From Desulfococcaceae bacterium HSG8 (GTDB lineage Bacteria; Desulfobacterota; Desulfobacteria; Desulfobacterales; 4be13): 37,105 nt of DNA. Positions 1 to 8,660 of the stretch are shown here, piece by piece (position 1 is the stretch's first letter; each line of letters begins with the position of its first letter). Where the stretch lies: assembly GCA_030378015.1 (NCBI GenBank), contig JAUCGG010000027.1, positions 1-37,105 on the forward strand. Direction: 5' to 3'. The position numbers and the translations under genes are program-made. Under the pieces are notes generated by a model that was given only the letters and a program-made list of their open reading frames with translations, searched no databases and was not told the origin of the DNA.

Positions 1-478
1 TGAGCTTGGTCGCTTGGCAAATCCGAACCCCCGCGTATGCGGGGGATTTGTCAATCCCCCGCTAGCAGCAGAGGCACTTTCTGTTGCGGGCGGCCCTTTT
101 CTGCCACGGTGGGTCATTTCTGCTACGGCAGCCCTTTTCTGCTCGGTTCGGATTGGCAAATCCGAACCCCCGCGTATGCGGGGATTTGTCAATCCCCCGC
201 GAGCAGGGACCTTTCTGTTGCGGGCGGCCCTTTTCTGCTACGGTGGGTCCTTTCTGCTACGGCAGGCCCTTTCTGCTCGGTTCGGATTGGCAAATCCGAA
301 CCCCGCGTATGCGGGGGATTTGTCAATCCCCCGCGAGCAGCAGGGACCTTTCTGTTGCGGGCGGCCCTTTTCTGCTACGGTGGGTCATTTCTGCTACGGC
401 AGCCCTTTTCTGCTCGGTTCGGATTGGCAAATCCGAACCCCCGCGTATGCGGGGGATTTGTCAATCCCCCGCGAGCAG
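1..478. repeat. Tandem ~137-bp repeat, about 3.5 copies
   Basis: The landmark TTGGCAAATCCGAAC recurs at about 14, 153, 287 and 424, giving units of 134-139 bp. Each unit carries an inverted pair (GGCAAATCC / GGATTTGTC) around a GCGTATGCGGG hairpin, followed by near-repeats of TTTCTGCTACGGTGGG. Overlapping open frames run through it in several phases, as expected of a repeat rather than a gene. Related fragments (GCGTGCTCGCGGGGGATT) recur near 21590 and 21650. I see no CRISPR organisation. Confidence 0.85.
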
Positions 479-663
479 GGCAACTGCCGACTGCCAACTG
501 CCGACTGCCGACTGGCAACTGCCGACTGCCGACTGGCAACTGCCGACTGACTGCTGCCGACTGACAACTGCCGACTGACAACTGCCGACTGACAACTGCC
601 GACTGCCGACTGGCAACTGCCGACTGACTGCTGGCAACTGCCGACTGACAACTGACAACAACC
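479..663. repeat. Heptanucleotide array (CGACTGC / CAACTGC type)
   Basis: The stretch is built from imperfect 7-bp units such as CGACTGC, CAACTGC and GACAACT, ending 27 bp before the fabH start. It is the first of a series of heptad arrays that fill most gaps down to 14700. Readable frames inside it, on both strands, are translated repeat. Confidence 0.85.
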
Positions 664-689
664 AACAACCAACAACGGACAAACAGGAA

Positions 690-1712
690 ATGGCAACAAA
701 ACATGCTTATATTCGATCTTCCGGTATGTATGTACCAGATAAAATAATAAAAAACGATGATTTCCCCCAACAGATGGATACAAGCGACGAGTGGATACAG
801 CAACGGTCAGGGATCAGCGAAAGACGCTATGCTGCTCCGGGCCAGAGATGCTCGGATCTGGCTGTAAAAGCAGTGAAAAATCTCCTGGAAAAAAAGGAAG
901 TCCTGCCGGATGAGATTGATTGTATTATTTTTGCAACATTAAGCCCTGACTTTTTTTTCCCCGGGGCTGGCGTATTTTTGCAGGAAAAGCTCGGATGGGC
1001 TGACCGCTGCATTCCATGCTACGATATCCGGCAGCAATGTACCGGTTTTGTTTACGGACTCCAGATGGCCCAGGCATTCACAGAGGCAGGCATGTACAAG
1101 AATATCCTGCTGGTCGGCTCGGAAGTCCATTCCAACGCGCTGGACTACAGCATGCGGGGGCGTGCGGTCACAGTGCTTTTCGGCGACGGAGCGGCTGCGG
1201 TGGTGGTATCCCCGTCACCGAGCGAAGACTCCCGGATTCTGCTTACCGAAACCCATGCTGACGGACGCGGCGCGCTCAGGGGGATTCATATGAAAATCTT
1301 TGATATTGGCCAGAAGCCGATTATCAGTTATGATCTCTCTGATTCCGAAGCCAATGCAGATTTATACCCGGACATGCCTTCATCCAAGAATCTGTTCACC
1401 AATGCCGTGCGCCGGATGGCAGAAGTCAGCCAGTCGGCCCTGAACCGGGTCGGGTACTCGGTGAATGATGTGGACTGGGTATTGCCGCATCAGGCCAACA
1501 TTCGCATTAACAGACTCGTGGCCGAGCATTTGCAGATTCCTGATGATAAAGTGCTTTACAACATTCACAAATACGGGAACACCACAGCAGCAACCATTCC
1601 GCTTTTGCTGGCAGAGTTCAGTGACAGCGGCAAAATCCGGCGGGGAGACCTTTTGCTGATGGTGGCATTCGGTTCCGGATTTACCTGGGGTGCGGGGGTA
1701 GTACGGTATTAG
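690..1712 (+). CDS. fabH: 3-oxoacyl-ACP synthase III (KAS III, FabH-like)
   Basis: This is a 340-residue condensing enzyme of the thiolase fold. FabH-type enzymes join an acyl-CoA to malonyl-ACP to start fatty acid chains. The catalytic triad is visible: Cys117 in RQQCTGF, His267 in PHQANIRI and Asn297 in KYGNTTAAT. A GFG-type C-terminal motif (AFGSGFTWGA) and the family N-terminus (YIRSSGMYVPDK) support the start, although the AGGAA ribosome site lies only two bases upstream. The length is slightly above the usual ~320. It stands apart from any fab cluster, so a specialised KAS III role (secondary lipid or OleA/PqsD-like) is possible. The class is certain; the substrate is not. Confidence 0.88.
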   Translation: MATKHAYIRSSGMYVPDKIIKNDDFPQQMDTSDEWIQQRSGISERRYAAPGQRCSDLAVKAVKNLLEKKEVLPDEIDCIIFATLSPDFFFPGAGVFLQEKLGWADRCIPCYDIRQQCTGFVYGLQMAQAFTEAGMYKNILLVGSEVHSNALDYSMRGRAVTVLFGDGAAAVVVSPSPSEDSRILLTETHADGRGALRGIHMKIFDIGQKPIISYDLSDSEANADLYPDMPSSKNLFTNAVRRMAEVSQSALNRVGYSVNDVDWVLPHQANIRINRLVAEHLQIPDDKVLYNIHKYGNTTAATIPLLLAEFSDSGKIRRGDLLLMVAFGSGFTWGAGVVRY

Positions 1713-1721
1713 TATGGTCAG

Positions 1722-1954
1722 TTGCCCGTTGTTGTCAGTCTTCAGTGGTCAGTCCCTCAGTCTTCAGTCCTCAGTCCTCAGTTGCAACTGACAACTGACC
1801 ACCGAAGACTGAAGACTGAAGACTGAAGACTGAAGACTGAAGACTGAAGACTGAAGACTGAAGACTGAAGACTGACCACTGAAGACTGAAGGCTGACCAC
1901 TGAAGACTGACCACTGAAGACCGAAGACTGAAGACTGAAGACTGAAGACTGACA
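1722..1954. repeat. Heptanucleotide array (GAAGACT type) with inverted left part
   Basis: The right part (about 1795-1953) repeats GAAGACT with GACCACT variants. The left part (1735-1790) carries the same unit on the other strand (CTTCAGT/CCTCAGT), so the RNA or single strand could fold into a long hairpin. The array runs to within two bases of the following ATG at 1955, so that gene's only upstream purine-rich sequence is the repeat itself. Confidence 0.88.
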
Positions 1955-2428
1955 ATGAAATTATATCTGCCGACTTTATTCATTTTCCTGTTTCTTATCT
2001 CAGGCTGCGGATCATCGCCATACACGCGGCAGTCAGCAGATGATATTGAAGCAAGGCTTCGTTCTGAAATACGGCACTGGAAGGAAACACCGCACAGGCT
2101 GGGAGGGACGGATCGGGACGGAATTGACTGTTCCGGTCTTGTCATGGTAATCTATGAAAATCTTTTCAGTATCCGGCTTCCCCGCAGTACAAAAGGGCAG
2201 ATAGTAATCGGCAAGGCAGTACGGCAAAACCGGCTCATGGCAGGAGATCTTGTTTTCTTTATTCCGGGAGAAAATAAACGCCATGTCGGAATATATTTAA
2301 GTAACGGGGAGTTTGCCCATACGTCTTCCACCAGGAATGTGATGATCTCCTGCATGGATGATACCTATTGGAGCAAAATTTATAAAACCTCGCGCCGGGT
2401 CCTTCCGGAGAACATACAAAATAATTAA
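1955..2428 (+). CDS. NlpC/P60-family lipoprotein, peptidoglycan endopeptidase (MepS/Spr type)
   Basis: A 157-residue exported cysteine peptidase. Residues 1-18 form a lipoprotein signal with lipobox LISGC (Cys18 as the lipid site). The catalytic residues follow the MepS pattern: Cys59 in DGIDCSGLV, His110 in RHVGIYL and His122 in EFAHTSS. The 51- and 12-residue spacings match the E. coli MepS triad. The family cuts D,L- or D,D-peptide bonds in murein, here presumably from the outer-membrane side of the periplasm. The start codon directly follows the heptad array and has no clear Shine-Dalgarno site (GAAGACTGACA upstream). The neighbours fabH and cheA give no functional link. Confidence 0.9.
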   Translation: MKLYLPTLFIFLFLISGCGSSPYTRQSADDIEARLRSEIRHWKETPHRLGGTDRDGIDCSGLVMVIYENLFSIRLPRSTKGQIVIGKAVRQNRLMAGDLVFFIPGENKRHVGIYLSNGEFAHTSSTRNVMISCMDDTYWSKIYKTSRRVLPENIQNN

Positions 2429-2476
2429 AATATTGACAGTCATCCGTATCATTGGATAAAAATGGTCAGTGGTCAG

Positions 2477-2547
2477 AAATTTACGATTTACGATTTACGA
2501 TTTACGATTTTGGCAATCGTAAATCGTAAATCGTAAATCGTAAATTT
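2477..2547. repeat. Perfect 33-bp palindrome built from TTACGAT heptads
   Basis: The arm at 2477-2509 (four TTACGAT units) is exactly complementary to 2515-2547, with a 5-base loop TTGGC. It ends one base before the AAGGA ribosome site (2548-2552) of cheA. In mRNA this would form a long AU-rich hairpin touching the cheA initiation region. It has no U-tract after it, so it is not a canonical terminator. Confidence 0.93.
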
Positions 2548-2559
2548 AAGGAATCCTGT

Positions 2560-4824
2560 ATGCCCGATAAATACAAAGATAATTTTACCGATCAGGATCA
2601 GGCATCTCTTGATGATGCGGCAACACTCCTGATTCAGATCGAACCGAATGACGTTTCCGAGCTTACCCGTTTACATAACTTATTAAATACCATCGCCAAT
2701 AATTTCTCATATTCCAGGGATTCCCGGGAAAAAGTTGCCCAGGCAGCGGATAAAATCAGGACTGATATTTCTGATCCGGATGAAGTAAGGGATATGCTTA
2801 CAAAAATTGGCCGTCTGATAGAGGAGGCGATGAACGTGGCGGAGGAAAATGAAAAAACAGAAAATTCCGAACCGGAACCCAGTTTCATTCCCACAGATGC
2901 GGACCCTGATCTCTTAGGCGCGTTTATCACTGAAAGCAGTGAACTGATTACAAACGCAGAAGAAGCACTGTTATCACTTGAGGAAAATCCGGAAGACATG
3001 GAAGCCGTGGGCGTTGTTTTCCGGGCTTTTCATACAGTCAAAGGAACTTCCGCATTTCTTGAACTCTCTCTCATATCGGAACTCGCTCATCATTCGGAAT
3101 CGTTTTTAAGCCGTATCCGTGACCGGGAAATCCGTTATACCGGCGGATATACAGATCTGGCACTACGGGCAGTTGACATGCTGAAAGAAATTATCAGTTC
3201 CGTCCGTGATGCCCTGGATGGTATGCCTTTCTATAAACCACAGGATTACAATGAGTTAATTCGCTTTTTAGCAGAGCCTGAGAAATTCGGGATATCTGAT
3301 GCATCAGTTGTCGGGCAGCAGACAGCAGACAACGGGCAACTGACAACGGATAACGGCCAGCAGACAACTGACAACGGCCAGCAGACAACTGACAACGGCC
3401 AGCAGACAGCGGACAACGGCCAGCAGACAGCGGATAACGACCAGCAGACAACTGACAACGGCCAGCAGACAACTGACAACGGCCAGCAGACAGCAGACAA
3501 CGGCCAGCAGACAACTGACAGCGGACAACTGACAGCGGATAACGGACAACTGACAACGGACAACAGAAAACCGACAAAGCAGAAAACCGTCCCCATGACG
3601 GATATTGCACAGGGGATCCGAACGCCCAAGTCCGGAGAAAAGAGAAAAAATATAGCAGAATCATCTGTGCGCGTACCTGTGGAACGGCTGGATCGTTTTA
3701 TTGATACCGTGGGGGAACTGGTGGTTGCCCATTCAATGGTTACCCAGGATGAGGTGGTCTCGGGCGGCAGATTTCATGAGCTTTCCAAAAAGGTCAGTCA
3801 GACAAACAAAATTGTTCGCGAACTGCAGAATATGAGCATGTCCATGAGGATGATTCCCCTGAAGGCAACTTTTCAGAAAATGGCTCGTCTGGTCAGGGAT
3901 GTGAGCCGTAAGGCAGGAAAAAATGTGGCATTTTCCACCGAGGGGGAGGAGACGGAAATTGACCGGAATATGGTGGATATGATTAACGATCCCCTGGTGC
4001 ATATGGTTCGGAATGCTGTGGATCACGGTCTTGAGCCTTCCGATGTCAGGATACAGAACGGCAAACCCCCCCAGGGCACGGTGAAGCTGTCCGCCCATCA
4101 TTCGGGCGGCAATGTCATATTGGAAATCGCAGACGACGGCAAGGGGCTGGATCGGGACGCTATTCTCGAAAATGCCCTGGAAAGAAAACTCATAAGCGAG
4201 GCTGACAAATCCCTGGGTGACAGGGAGGTATTCGGGCTGATTTTTGAACCGGGGTTCTCCACGGCCAAGGTGGTTTCCGAGATATCCGGGCGCGGGGTGG
4301 GAATGAATGTGGTAAAAACAAACATCGAAGAGCTTCGCGGGCAGATTGACATTCAATCCGTTCCCGGGGAAGGGAGCGTGTTCAGGATAAGCCTCCCCCT
4401 GACCCTGGCGATTATTGACGGAATGGTGGTGCGGGTGGGTTCTGAGAGATATGTTATGCCCACGGTTTCCATTGTCAGGTCTGTAAGGCCCGATAAAAAG
4501 GATCTTTCAACCGTTCTCAGGAGAGGAGAAACCCTGACCCTGCAGGGGAAGCTTGTCCCTTTGTTCCGACTGAACACTCTTTTCCGGGTGGAGGGTGCTG
4601 AACAGGACCCGACACAGGCGATTATCATGGTGGTGGAACATAATGGGAAACAGGCCGGGCTGCTTGTTGATGAACTGATCGGGAGTCAGCAGATCGTAAT
4701 CAAAACACTGGGAGAAACATTGAGGAATATTTCGGGTATTTCCGGGAGCGCGATCATGCCTGATGGGAGAGTGGGGCTTATCTTGGATGTCGGAGGGCTG
4801 GTAGTGCTCGCAAATGAAGCGTGA
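2560..4824 (+). CDS. cheA: Chemotaxis histidine kinase CheA with repeat-encoded linker
   Basis: A 754-residue cytoplasmic kinase that phosphorylates CheY and CheB in response to receptors. The N-terminal helical segment (1-95) is unassigned. The P1/Hpt domain (~118-225) has phospho-site His158 in FHTVKGTSAF. No P2 domain is visible. Residues ~249-335 are TTDNGQQ-type heptapeptide repeats encoded by a 21-bp array. P3 dimerisation starts ~368. The ATPase has the N box HMVRNAVDHGLE (481-492), DDGKG (525-529) and GRGVGMNVV (577-585). A CheW-like P5 occupies ~612-754. The AAGGA site at 2548 fits the start. The next gene is cheR. No separate cheW is present in the window. Confidence 0.95.
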   Translation: MPDKYKDNFTDQDQASLDDAATLLIQIEPNDVSELTRLHNLLNTIANNFSYSRDSREKVAQAADKIRTDISDPDEVRDMLTKIGRLIEEAMNVAEENEKTENSEPEPSFIPTDADPDLLGAFITESSELITNAEEALLSLEENPEDMEAVGVVFRAFHTVKGTSAFLELSLISELAHHSESFLSRIRDREIRYTGGYTDLALRAVDMLKEIISSVRDALDGMPFYKPQDYNELIRFLAEPEKFGISDASVVGQQTADNGQLTTDNGQQTTDNGQQTTDNGQQTADNGQQTADNDQQTTDNGQQTTDNGQQTADNGQQTTDSGQLTADNGQLTTDNRKPTKQKTVPMTDIAQGIRTPKSGEKRKNIAESSVRVPVERLDRFIDTVGELVVAHSMVTQDEVVSGGRFHELSKKVSQTNKIVRELQNMSMSMRMIPLKATFQKMARLVRDVSRKAGKNVAFSTEGEETEIDRNMVDMINDPLVHMVRNAVDHGLEPSDVRIQNGKPPQGTVKLSAHHSGGNVILEIADDGKGLDRDAILENALERKLISEADKSLGDREVFGLIFEPGFSTAKVVSEISGRGVGMNVVKTNIEELRGQIDIQSVPGEGSVFRISLPLTLAIIDGMVVRVGSERYVMPTVSIVRSVRPDKKDLSTVLRRGETLTLQGKLVPLFRLNTLFRVEGAEQDPTQAIIMVVEHNGKQAGLLVDELIGSQQIVIKTLGETLRNISGISGSAIMPDGRVGLILDVGGLVVLANEA
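3304..3564 (+). repeat. Translated 21-bp (3 x 7) minisatellite inside cheA
   Basis: About twelve copies of a 21-bp unit (GACAACGGCCAGCAGACAAC with variants) encode TTDNGQQ/TADNGQQ repeats between the P1 and P3 domains of CheA. The unit divides into 7-mers resembling those of the intergenic arrays (GACAACT, CAACTGA). Because three heptads make seven codons, unit gain or loss in threes keeps frame. The result is a polar, probably disordered linker. Confidence 0.9.
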
Positions 4825-4879
4825 AACGTGAAACGTGATATCATGTACCACGCTTCACGCATCACGCATCACGTTTCAC
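4819..4879. repeat. Heptad array (CGTGAAA / ACGCATC), inverted
   Basis: GCGTGAAACGTGAAACGTGA on the left mirrors CGCATCACGCATCACGTTTC on the right. The array overlaps the cheA stop codon and ends just before the cheR ribosome site AAAGGAGAGG at 4881-4890. Similar arrays recur at 14694 and 16575. Confidence 0.8.
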
Positions 4880-4891
4880 CAAAGGAGAGGG

Positions 4892-5707
4892 ATGAATCTG
4901 ATTTCGGCAGAGCTGACCGAAAAGCAGTTCAGAACAATCAGCCGGCTTGTCTATAAGTTATGCGGGATCAATCTCAAGGACGGCAAACAGGCTCTGGTCA
5001 GGGCGCGGCTTATGAAGCGGTTGCGTGCTCTGAAGCTGCCGAGTTTCGAGTCCTATCTGGAATATATTGAAAGCGACAGGGGCCCTCATGAAATGAGTTT
5101 CCTGATTGATGTGATCACTACGAATAAGACCAGTTTTTTTCGGGAGCCGGAACATTTCAGTTATTTGCGGGACTCTGTACTGCCGAACCTGAAGGGCCGG
5201 AGACTCAGGTTCTGGACAGCAGCCTGCTCTTCAGGGGAAGAGTCTTTTTCCTTGGGGATTCTGCTGAGGGAAAATCTGCCGGATATCAGTTCCATGGATG
5301 TAAAGATTCTGGCTACGGATATCTCCTTAAGAATGCTGAAAAAAGCGCGCATGTCTGTTTACAGCGCGGAAGAGCTTCGGGATATCCCGCCCCTGTTTCT
5401 GCAAAAATATTTTGTCAGGGTGCGGAACAGGTCTGATGAGACTTACCAGGTCAGCGACAGCGTCCGGGCAATGGTCAGGGTCGCGCGGCTGAACCTGATG
5501 GATTCATGGCCCATGAAAGGGTCCTTTGATGTAATTTTTTGCCGCAATGTAATGATTTACTTTGACAAGCCTACCCAACAGAAGTTAATAAATCGTTTCT
5601 GGGATTTTTTGGAACCCGGGGGGCATCTTTTTGTGGGGCATTCGGAAGGGCTGTCGGCGATTTCACACAAATTCCGTTATGTACGGCCGGCGGTTTACAG
5701 GAAGTGA
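4892..5707 (+). CDS. cheR: Chemotaxis protein methyltransferase CheR
   Basis: A 271-residue SAM-dependent enzyme that methylates glutamates of chemoreceptors, opposing CheB. The N-terminal helical CheR domain (LTEKQFRTISRLVYKLCGINL) precedes the Rossmann domain. That domain has the SAM-binding motif WTAACSSGEESFS (usually AGCSTGEE), ILATDIS for the ribose-binding acid, and FCRNVMIYFD near the active site. The frame is open from 4835, but ATG 4892 has AAGGAGAGG directly upstream and gives the family N-terminus, so the earlier Met at 4835 is rejected as translated repeat. No C-terminal VxxVGxR-tethering feature is evident. It lies between cheA and cheD. Confidence 0.95.
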   Translation: MNLISAELTEKQFRTISRLVYKLCGINLKDGKQALVRARLMKRLRALKLPSFESYLEYIESDRGPHEMSFLIDVITTNKTSFFREPEHFSYLRDSVLPNLKGRRLRFWTAACSSGEESFSLGILLRENLPDISSMDVKILATDISLRMLKKARMSVYSAEELRDIPPLFLQKYFVRVRNRSDETYQVSDSVRAMVRVARLNLMDSWPMKGSFDVIFCRNVMIYFDKPTQQKLINRFWDFLEPGGHLFVGHSEGLSAISHKFRYVRPAVYRK

Positions 5708-5761
5708 AGGCGCAGTTGTCAGTAGTTTCCCGTTACCACTGGCCACTGACTGAGGAAACAG

Positions 5762-6235
5762 ATGAAATACGTTGCTGTTGTGGGAGATATGAAGGTCGGA
5801 AGAAAAGAAGACACCCTTGTTACCCATGCCTTGGGCAGTTGCCTAGGGCTGATGATTTATGATCCCGTGGGACAGGTGGGAGGGCTGCTCCATGCCATGC
5901 TTCCGCTGTCCAGAATCAATCCCCAGAAGGCTGAAGCAAATCCCTTCATGTTTGTTGATACAGGGGTCCCGAAATTATTCAAAACTGTATATGACATGGG
6001 AGGACAGAAATCAAGGCTTGTGGTCAAAGCTGCCGGGTGCGGGCGTCCCCTGGGTAATAATGAAATGTTTAAGATTGGGGAAAGAAATTATACAGTATTG
6101 AGAAAGCTTCTCTGGAAAAACAATATTCTTCTTGAAGCTGAAGATATAGGCGGTACAGCCAGTCGGACTGTCCATTTCGATATTTCGACCGGTGAGGTGA
6201 TTATCAGCAGTGGTGGTGTGAAGAAAACATTATGA
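5762..6235 (+). CDS. cheD: Chemoreceptor glutamine deamidase CheD (catalytic residues intact)
   Basis: A 157-residue CheD that deamidates glutamines of chemoreceptors to glutamate; in other systems it is bound and controlled by CheC/CheX-family phosphatases. The triad sits at the same numbering as in Thermotoga CheD: Thr21, Cys27 (LGSCLG) and His44 (LLHAMLP). Other family marks are FVDTGVPKLF and the C-terminal EDIGGTASRTVHFD. An AGGAAACAG site precedes the ATG. A paralogue lies 1.5 kb downstream after an MCP gene and differs at the catalytic Cys. This copy is the likely active enzyme. Confidence 0.95.
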   Translation: MKYVAVVGDMKVGRKEDTLVTHALGSCLGLMIYDPVGQVGGLLHAMLPLSRINPQKAEANPFMFVDTGVPKLFKTVYDMGGQKSRLVVKAAGCGRPLGNNEMFKIGERNYTVLRKLLWKNNILLEAEDIGGTASRTVHFDISTGEVIISSGGVKKTL

Positions 6236-6297
6236 AGTTTGAAGTTTGAAGTTTGAACCAGATTTCACACTTCACACTTCACGCTTCACACTTCATA
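6234..6297. repeat. Heptad array (GAAGTTT / CTTCACA), inverted
   Basis: Three GAAGTTT units are followed by CACTTCACACTTCACGCTTC-type units on the complementary pattern. The array starts at the cheD stop and ends beside the AAGGAG site of the MCP gene. Confidence 0.8.
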
Positions 6298-6304
6298 AGG
6301 AGAT

Positions 6305-7648
6305 ATGATGAAGCAGGTGTCTGCCAGACGAAAAATGAGTACAATTTCACTAATCATGGTTGTTGCCTCTGCAGCTATTGCAACCGTATTCAGCATATAT
6401 GATTATTTTGAAGAAAGCCGACGGCTGGAAAAATATTTCAATGAACTCATCGGGCCGATTCCAGGACGCTTGGCAGACAACCTTCAGAAGCCCTTATGGT
6501 TCCTGGATGAAGACTTTGCACGGAAACATATCGAATCGGAAATGGCAGATGAAAGAGTGCATGGAGTGGTTGTCAAAGAAGCGGATGGTAAAAAGGTTTT
6601 TATTGCCATTCAGCGGGATGAAAACCGCGGGATTGTCAGTGTCAAAGGAGATATTACCGGTGATTTTATCGTTGAGGAGAAAAAAATTTTTTATGAAGAT
6701 AAACCCATCGGGAAAATTGATGTCTATTTCACAAATCAGTCAATAAAAAAAGAACTCAGGGGACTGATTTATGTCATGGTCATCAAGGTGCTGACTATGA
6801 GCTGCCTCCTTGTATCTGTCTTGCTGCTAATCGTGAATCGATTTTTTGTAACGCCGATATCCGAAGTTATTATGGGACTGGACGCGGTAAGGGGCCAAGT
6901 GGATGATGCTTCTGAAAGAGTGGCATCCGTGGGAAAAAGTCTGACGTCGGAAGCATCAAAGCAGGCATCAGCAGTTGAAGAAACATCTGCTTCCCTGGAG
7001 GAAATCACCTCAATGACCCGCCAGAATACGCAGAATGTCAGTCATGCTAATAACCTGATGATCGAAACATCCAAAGCAATAAGCCAAGCTGCCTCTTCTA
7101 TGAAAAAACTGACATCTTCGATTGATACAATTTCGAAAACCAGTGAAGAAACACGGAAAGTTATAAAGACAATAGAGGAAATTGCTTTCCAGACCAACCT
7201 GCTTGCTCTGAACGCGGCTGTTGAAGCTGCCCGCGCAGGTGAAGCCGGCTCCGGTTTCGCGGTGGTTGCCGATGAAGTGAGAAGTCTCGCGATGCGCTCA
7301 AGTCAGGCAGCCAGGAACACAGCAGCACTGATAGAAGCTTCGGTTGCAGAGACCCGGAACGGTATTGATCTGATATACCAGGTAAACGAAACATTTACAA
7401 ATGTGGCCGGAGGCTCGCAGAAGATCGGGGAATTACTCGGAGAGGTGGCAGTCTCTTCCCAGGAACAGGCCCAGGGAATCGAACAGGTGGGAAACGCTGT
7501 GGGAGAGATCGACAGGGCCACCCAGGAAAATGTCGGCAGCAGCGAAGAAGCAGCATCAGCTATCTATCAGATAAGGAAGCAGATAGCGGATATGAAGCTG
7601 TTTGTTATGAAACTGGTTGCTCTGATAGGGAAGAAAGAGGAAGTTTGA
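6305..7648 (+). CDS. Methyl-accepting chemotaxis protein
   Basis: A 447-residue transmembrane receptor. TM1 spans ~11-31, a ~120-residue periplasmic sensor follows (conserved-looking [14 protein letters not shown] and [14 protein letters not shown], as in several small sensor modules), and TM2 spans ~154-178. The HAMP region is short or degenerate. The cytoplasmic coiled coil carries the signalling tip [20 protein letters not shown] followed by [13 protein letters not shown]. Lying between two cheD genes and inside the che cluster, it is the likely dedicated input of this CheA. AAGGAG at 6298-6303 favours ATG 6308 slightly over 6305. The ligand cannot be told from sequence. Confidence 0.93.
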   Translation: MMKQVSARRKMSTISLIMVVASAAIATVFSIYDYFEESRRLEKYFNELIGPIPGRLADNLQKPLWFLDEDFARKHIESEMADERVHGVVVKEADGKKVFIAIQRDENRGIVSVKGDITGDFIVEEKKIFYEDKPIGKIDVYFTNQSIKKELRGLIYVMVIKVLTMSCLLVSVLLLIVNRFFVTPISEVIMGLDAVRGQVDDASERVASVGKSLTSEASKQASAVEETSASLEEITSMTRQNTQNVSHANNLMIETSKAISQAASSMKKLTSSIDTISKTSEETRKVIKTIEEIAFQTNLLALNAAVEAARAGEAGSGFAVVADEVRSLAMRSSQAARNTAALIEASVAETRNGIDLIYQVNETFTNVAGGSQKIGELLGEVAVSSQEQAQGIEQVGNAVGEIDRATQENVGSSEEAASAIYQIRKQIADMKLFVMKLVALIGKKEEV

Positions 7649-7690
7649 AGTGTGAAGTGTGAAGCAAACTGACAGGCTGACAGGCTGACG
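7648..7690. repeat. Short degenerate heptad array (GTGTGAA / CTGACAG)
   Basis: GTGTGAA units and then CTGACAGG units fill the first half of the 87-bp gap between the MCP and the second cheD-like gene. Confidence 0.6.
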
Positions 7691-7735
7691 GGAGATGACC
7701 ATTCACAAACTTTTTGGTTGGAGCGAATGAGATAA

Positions 7736-8188
7736 ATGAAACACATTGTTTTAGTCGGGAATATGAAGGTTGGGAGAGAAGGAGACACCATCGTGACCTA
7801 TGCTCTGGGCACCAGTCTGGGTCTGATGGCCTACGATCCGGTAGTAAAGATCGGCGGAATGTTGCATGCCATGTTACCATTATCCAGATCCGACCCGAAA
7901 AAGGCCGAGGCGAATCCGTGCATATTTGTCGATACAGGGGTTCCGAAACTGTTTAAAGAAATATGTGATATGGGCGGACAAAAATCAAGACTGATCGTCA
8001 GAGCCGCAGGCTGCTCCCGACCCCTGGGCGAAAATGAGATGTTCAAAATCGGGGAAAGGAACTATTCTGTATTGAAAAAGATCCTTTGGAAGAACAGCAT
8101 CCTCCTGGAGTCCGAGGATATCGGAGGCACAGCGAACCGGACGGTCAGTTTCGATCTTACGGCAGGCGAGGTCGTTATCACCAGTTAG
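7736..8188 (+). CDS. CheD paralogue with catalytic Cys replaced by Ser
   Basis: A 150-residue protein closely similar along its length to the CheD at 5762. It shares KVGR, HAMLPLSR, ANP-FVDTGVPKLFK, KIGERNY and EDIGGTA-RTV. Thr21 and His44 are kept, but the nucleophile position reads LGTSLG: codon 27 is AGT (Ser) where the first copy has TGC (Cys). CheD deamidation needs that Cys, so this copy is probably inactive as a deamidase. It might instead bind receptors or CheX and compete with the active CheD. No strong ribosome site is seen (GAG before ATAAATG). It is followed by cheY and cheX, which supports a regulatory role, but this is inference. Confidence 0.9.
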   Translation: MKHIVLVGNMKVGREGDTIVTYALGTSLGLMAYDPVVKIGGMLHAMLPLSRSDPKKAEANPCIFVDTGVPKLFKEICDMGGQKSRLIVRAAGCSRPLGENEMFKIGERNYSVLKKILWKNSILLESEDIGGTANRTVSFDLTAGEVVITS

Positions 8189-8255
8189 GTCGTATCAATC
8201 TTACGACAGGCGAGGCTTTAATTCTATTTGGCCGGAACCCAAAATCGAAGAGGTT

Positions 8256-8660
8256 ATGAATATGGCAATTAATGTTCTTATTGTAGATGATAGCGGGGTT
8301 ATGCGGGCGATGATTTTGAAATCCCTGCATATGAGCGGTCTTCCGCTCGGAGATGTCCACCAGGCTGCCAATGGTCAGGAGGGACTTGATGCGCTCAATC
8401 AGCACTGGACAGATCTTGTGATTGTTGACATTAACATGCCGGTTATGAACGGCGAAGAGATGATTGATCGTATGAGGCAGAGCAATGAGACCAAAGACAT
8501 CCCGATAGTCGTCATATCTACCGAAGGAAGCAAAACACGATTGGAAAAGCTGAAGCAGAAAGGCGCGGCATTTATCCATAAACCCTTTTCCCCGGAAACC
8601 ATCCGGGATACGATCAGAAACGTAATGAAACTCGGAGGCGATGATGAAGGAACAAATTAA
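8256..8660 (+). CDS. cheY: CheY-like response regulator
   Basis: A 134-residue single-domain receiver. Asp11/Asp12 form the acidic pocket, Asp58 in VDINMPVMNG is the phospho-acceptor, Ser88 in VVISTEGS is the switch residue and Lys109 is in HKPFSP. There is no output domain, so it probably acts by binding a motor, as CheY does, or as a phosphate sink. GAAGAGG at 8247-8253 supports ATG 8256; ATG 8262 is an alternative. Its last 17-20 bases overlap the cheX start, which suggests translational coupling with the phosphatase that should dephosphorylate it. Confidence 0.93.
   Translation: MNMAINVLIVDDSGVMRAMILKSLHMSGLPLGDVHQAANGQEGLDALNQHWTDLVIVDINMPVMNGEEMIDRMRQSNETKDIPIVVISTEGSKTRLEKLKQKGAAFIHKPFSPETIRDTIRNVMKLGGDDEGTN

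Noticed and set aside
1-478. Possible CRISPR array
   Set aside because: The units are 134-139 bp and nearly identical throughout, with no short repeat/unique spacer pattern and no cas genes.
14-803. Overlapping open frames of 73-178 codons on both strands before fabH
   Set aside because: They are translations of the 137-bp tandem repeat and the heptad array, open in several phases at once, with no ribosome site and no recognisable domain.
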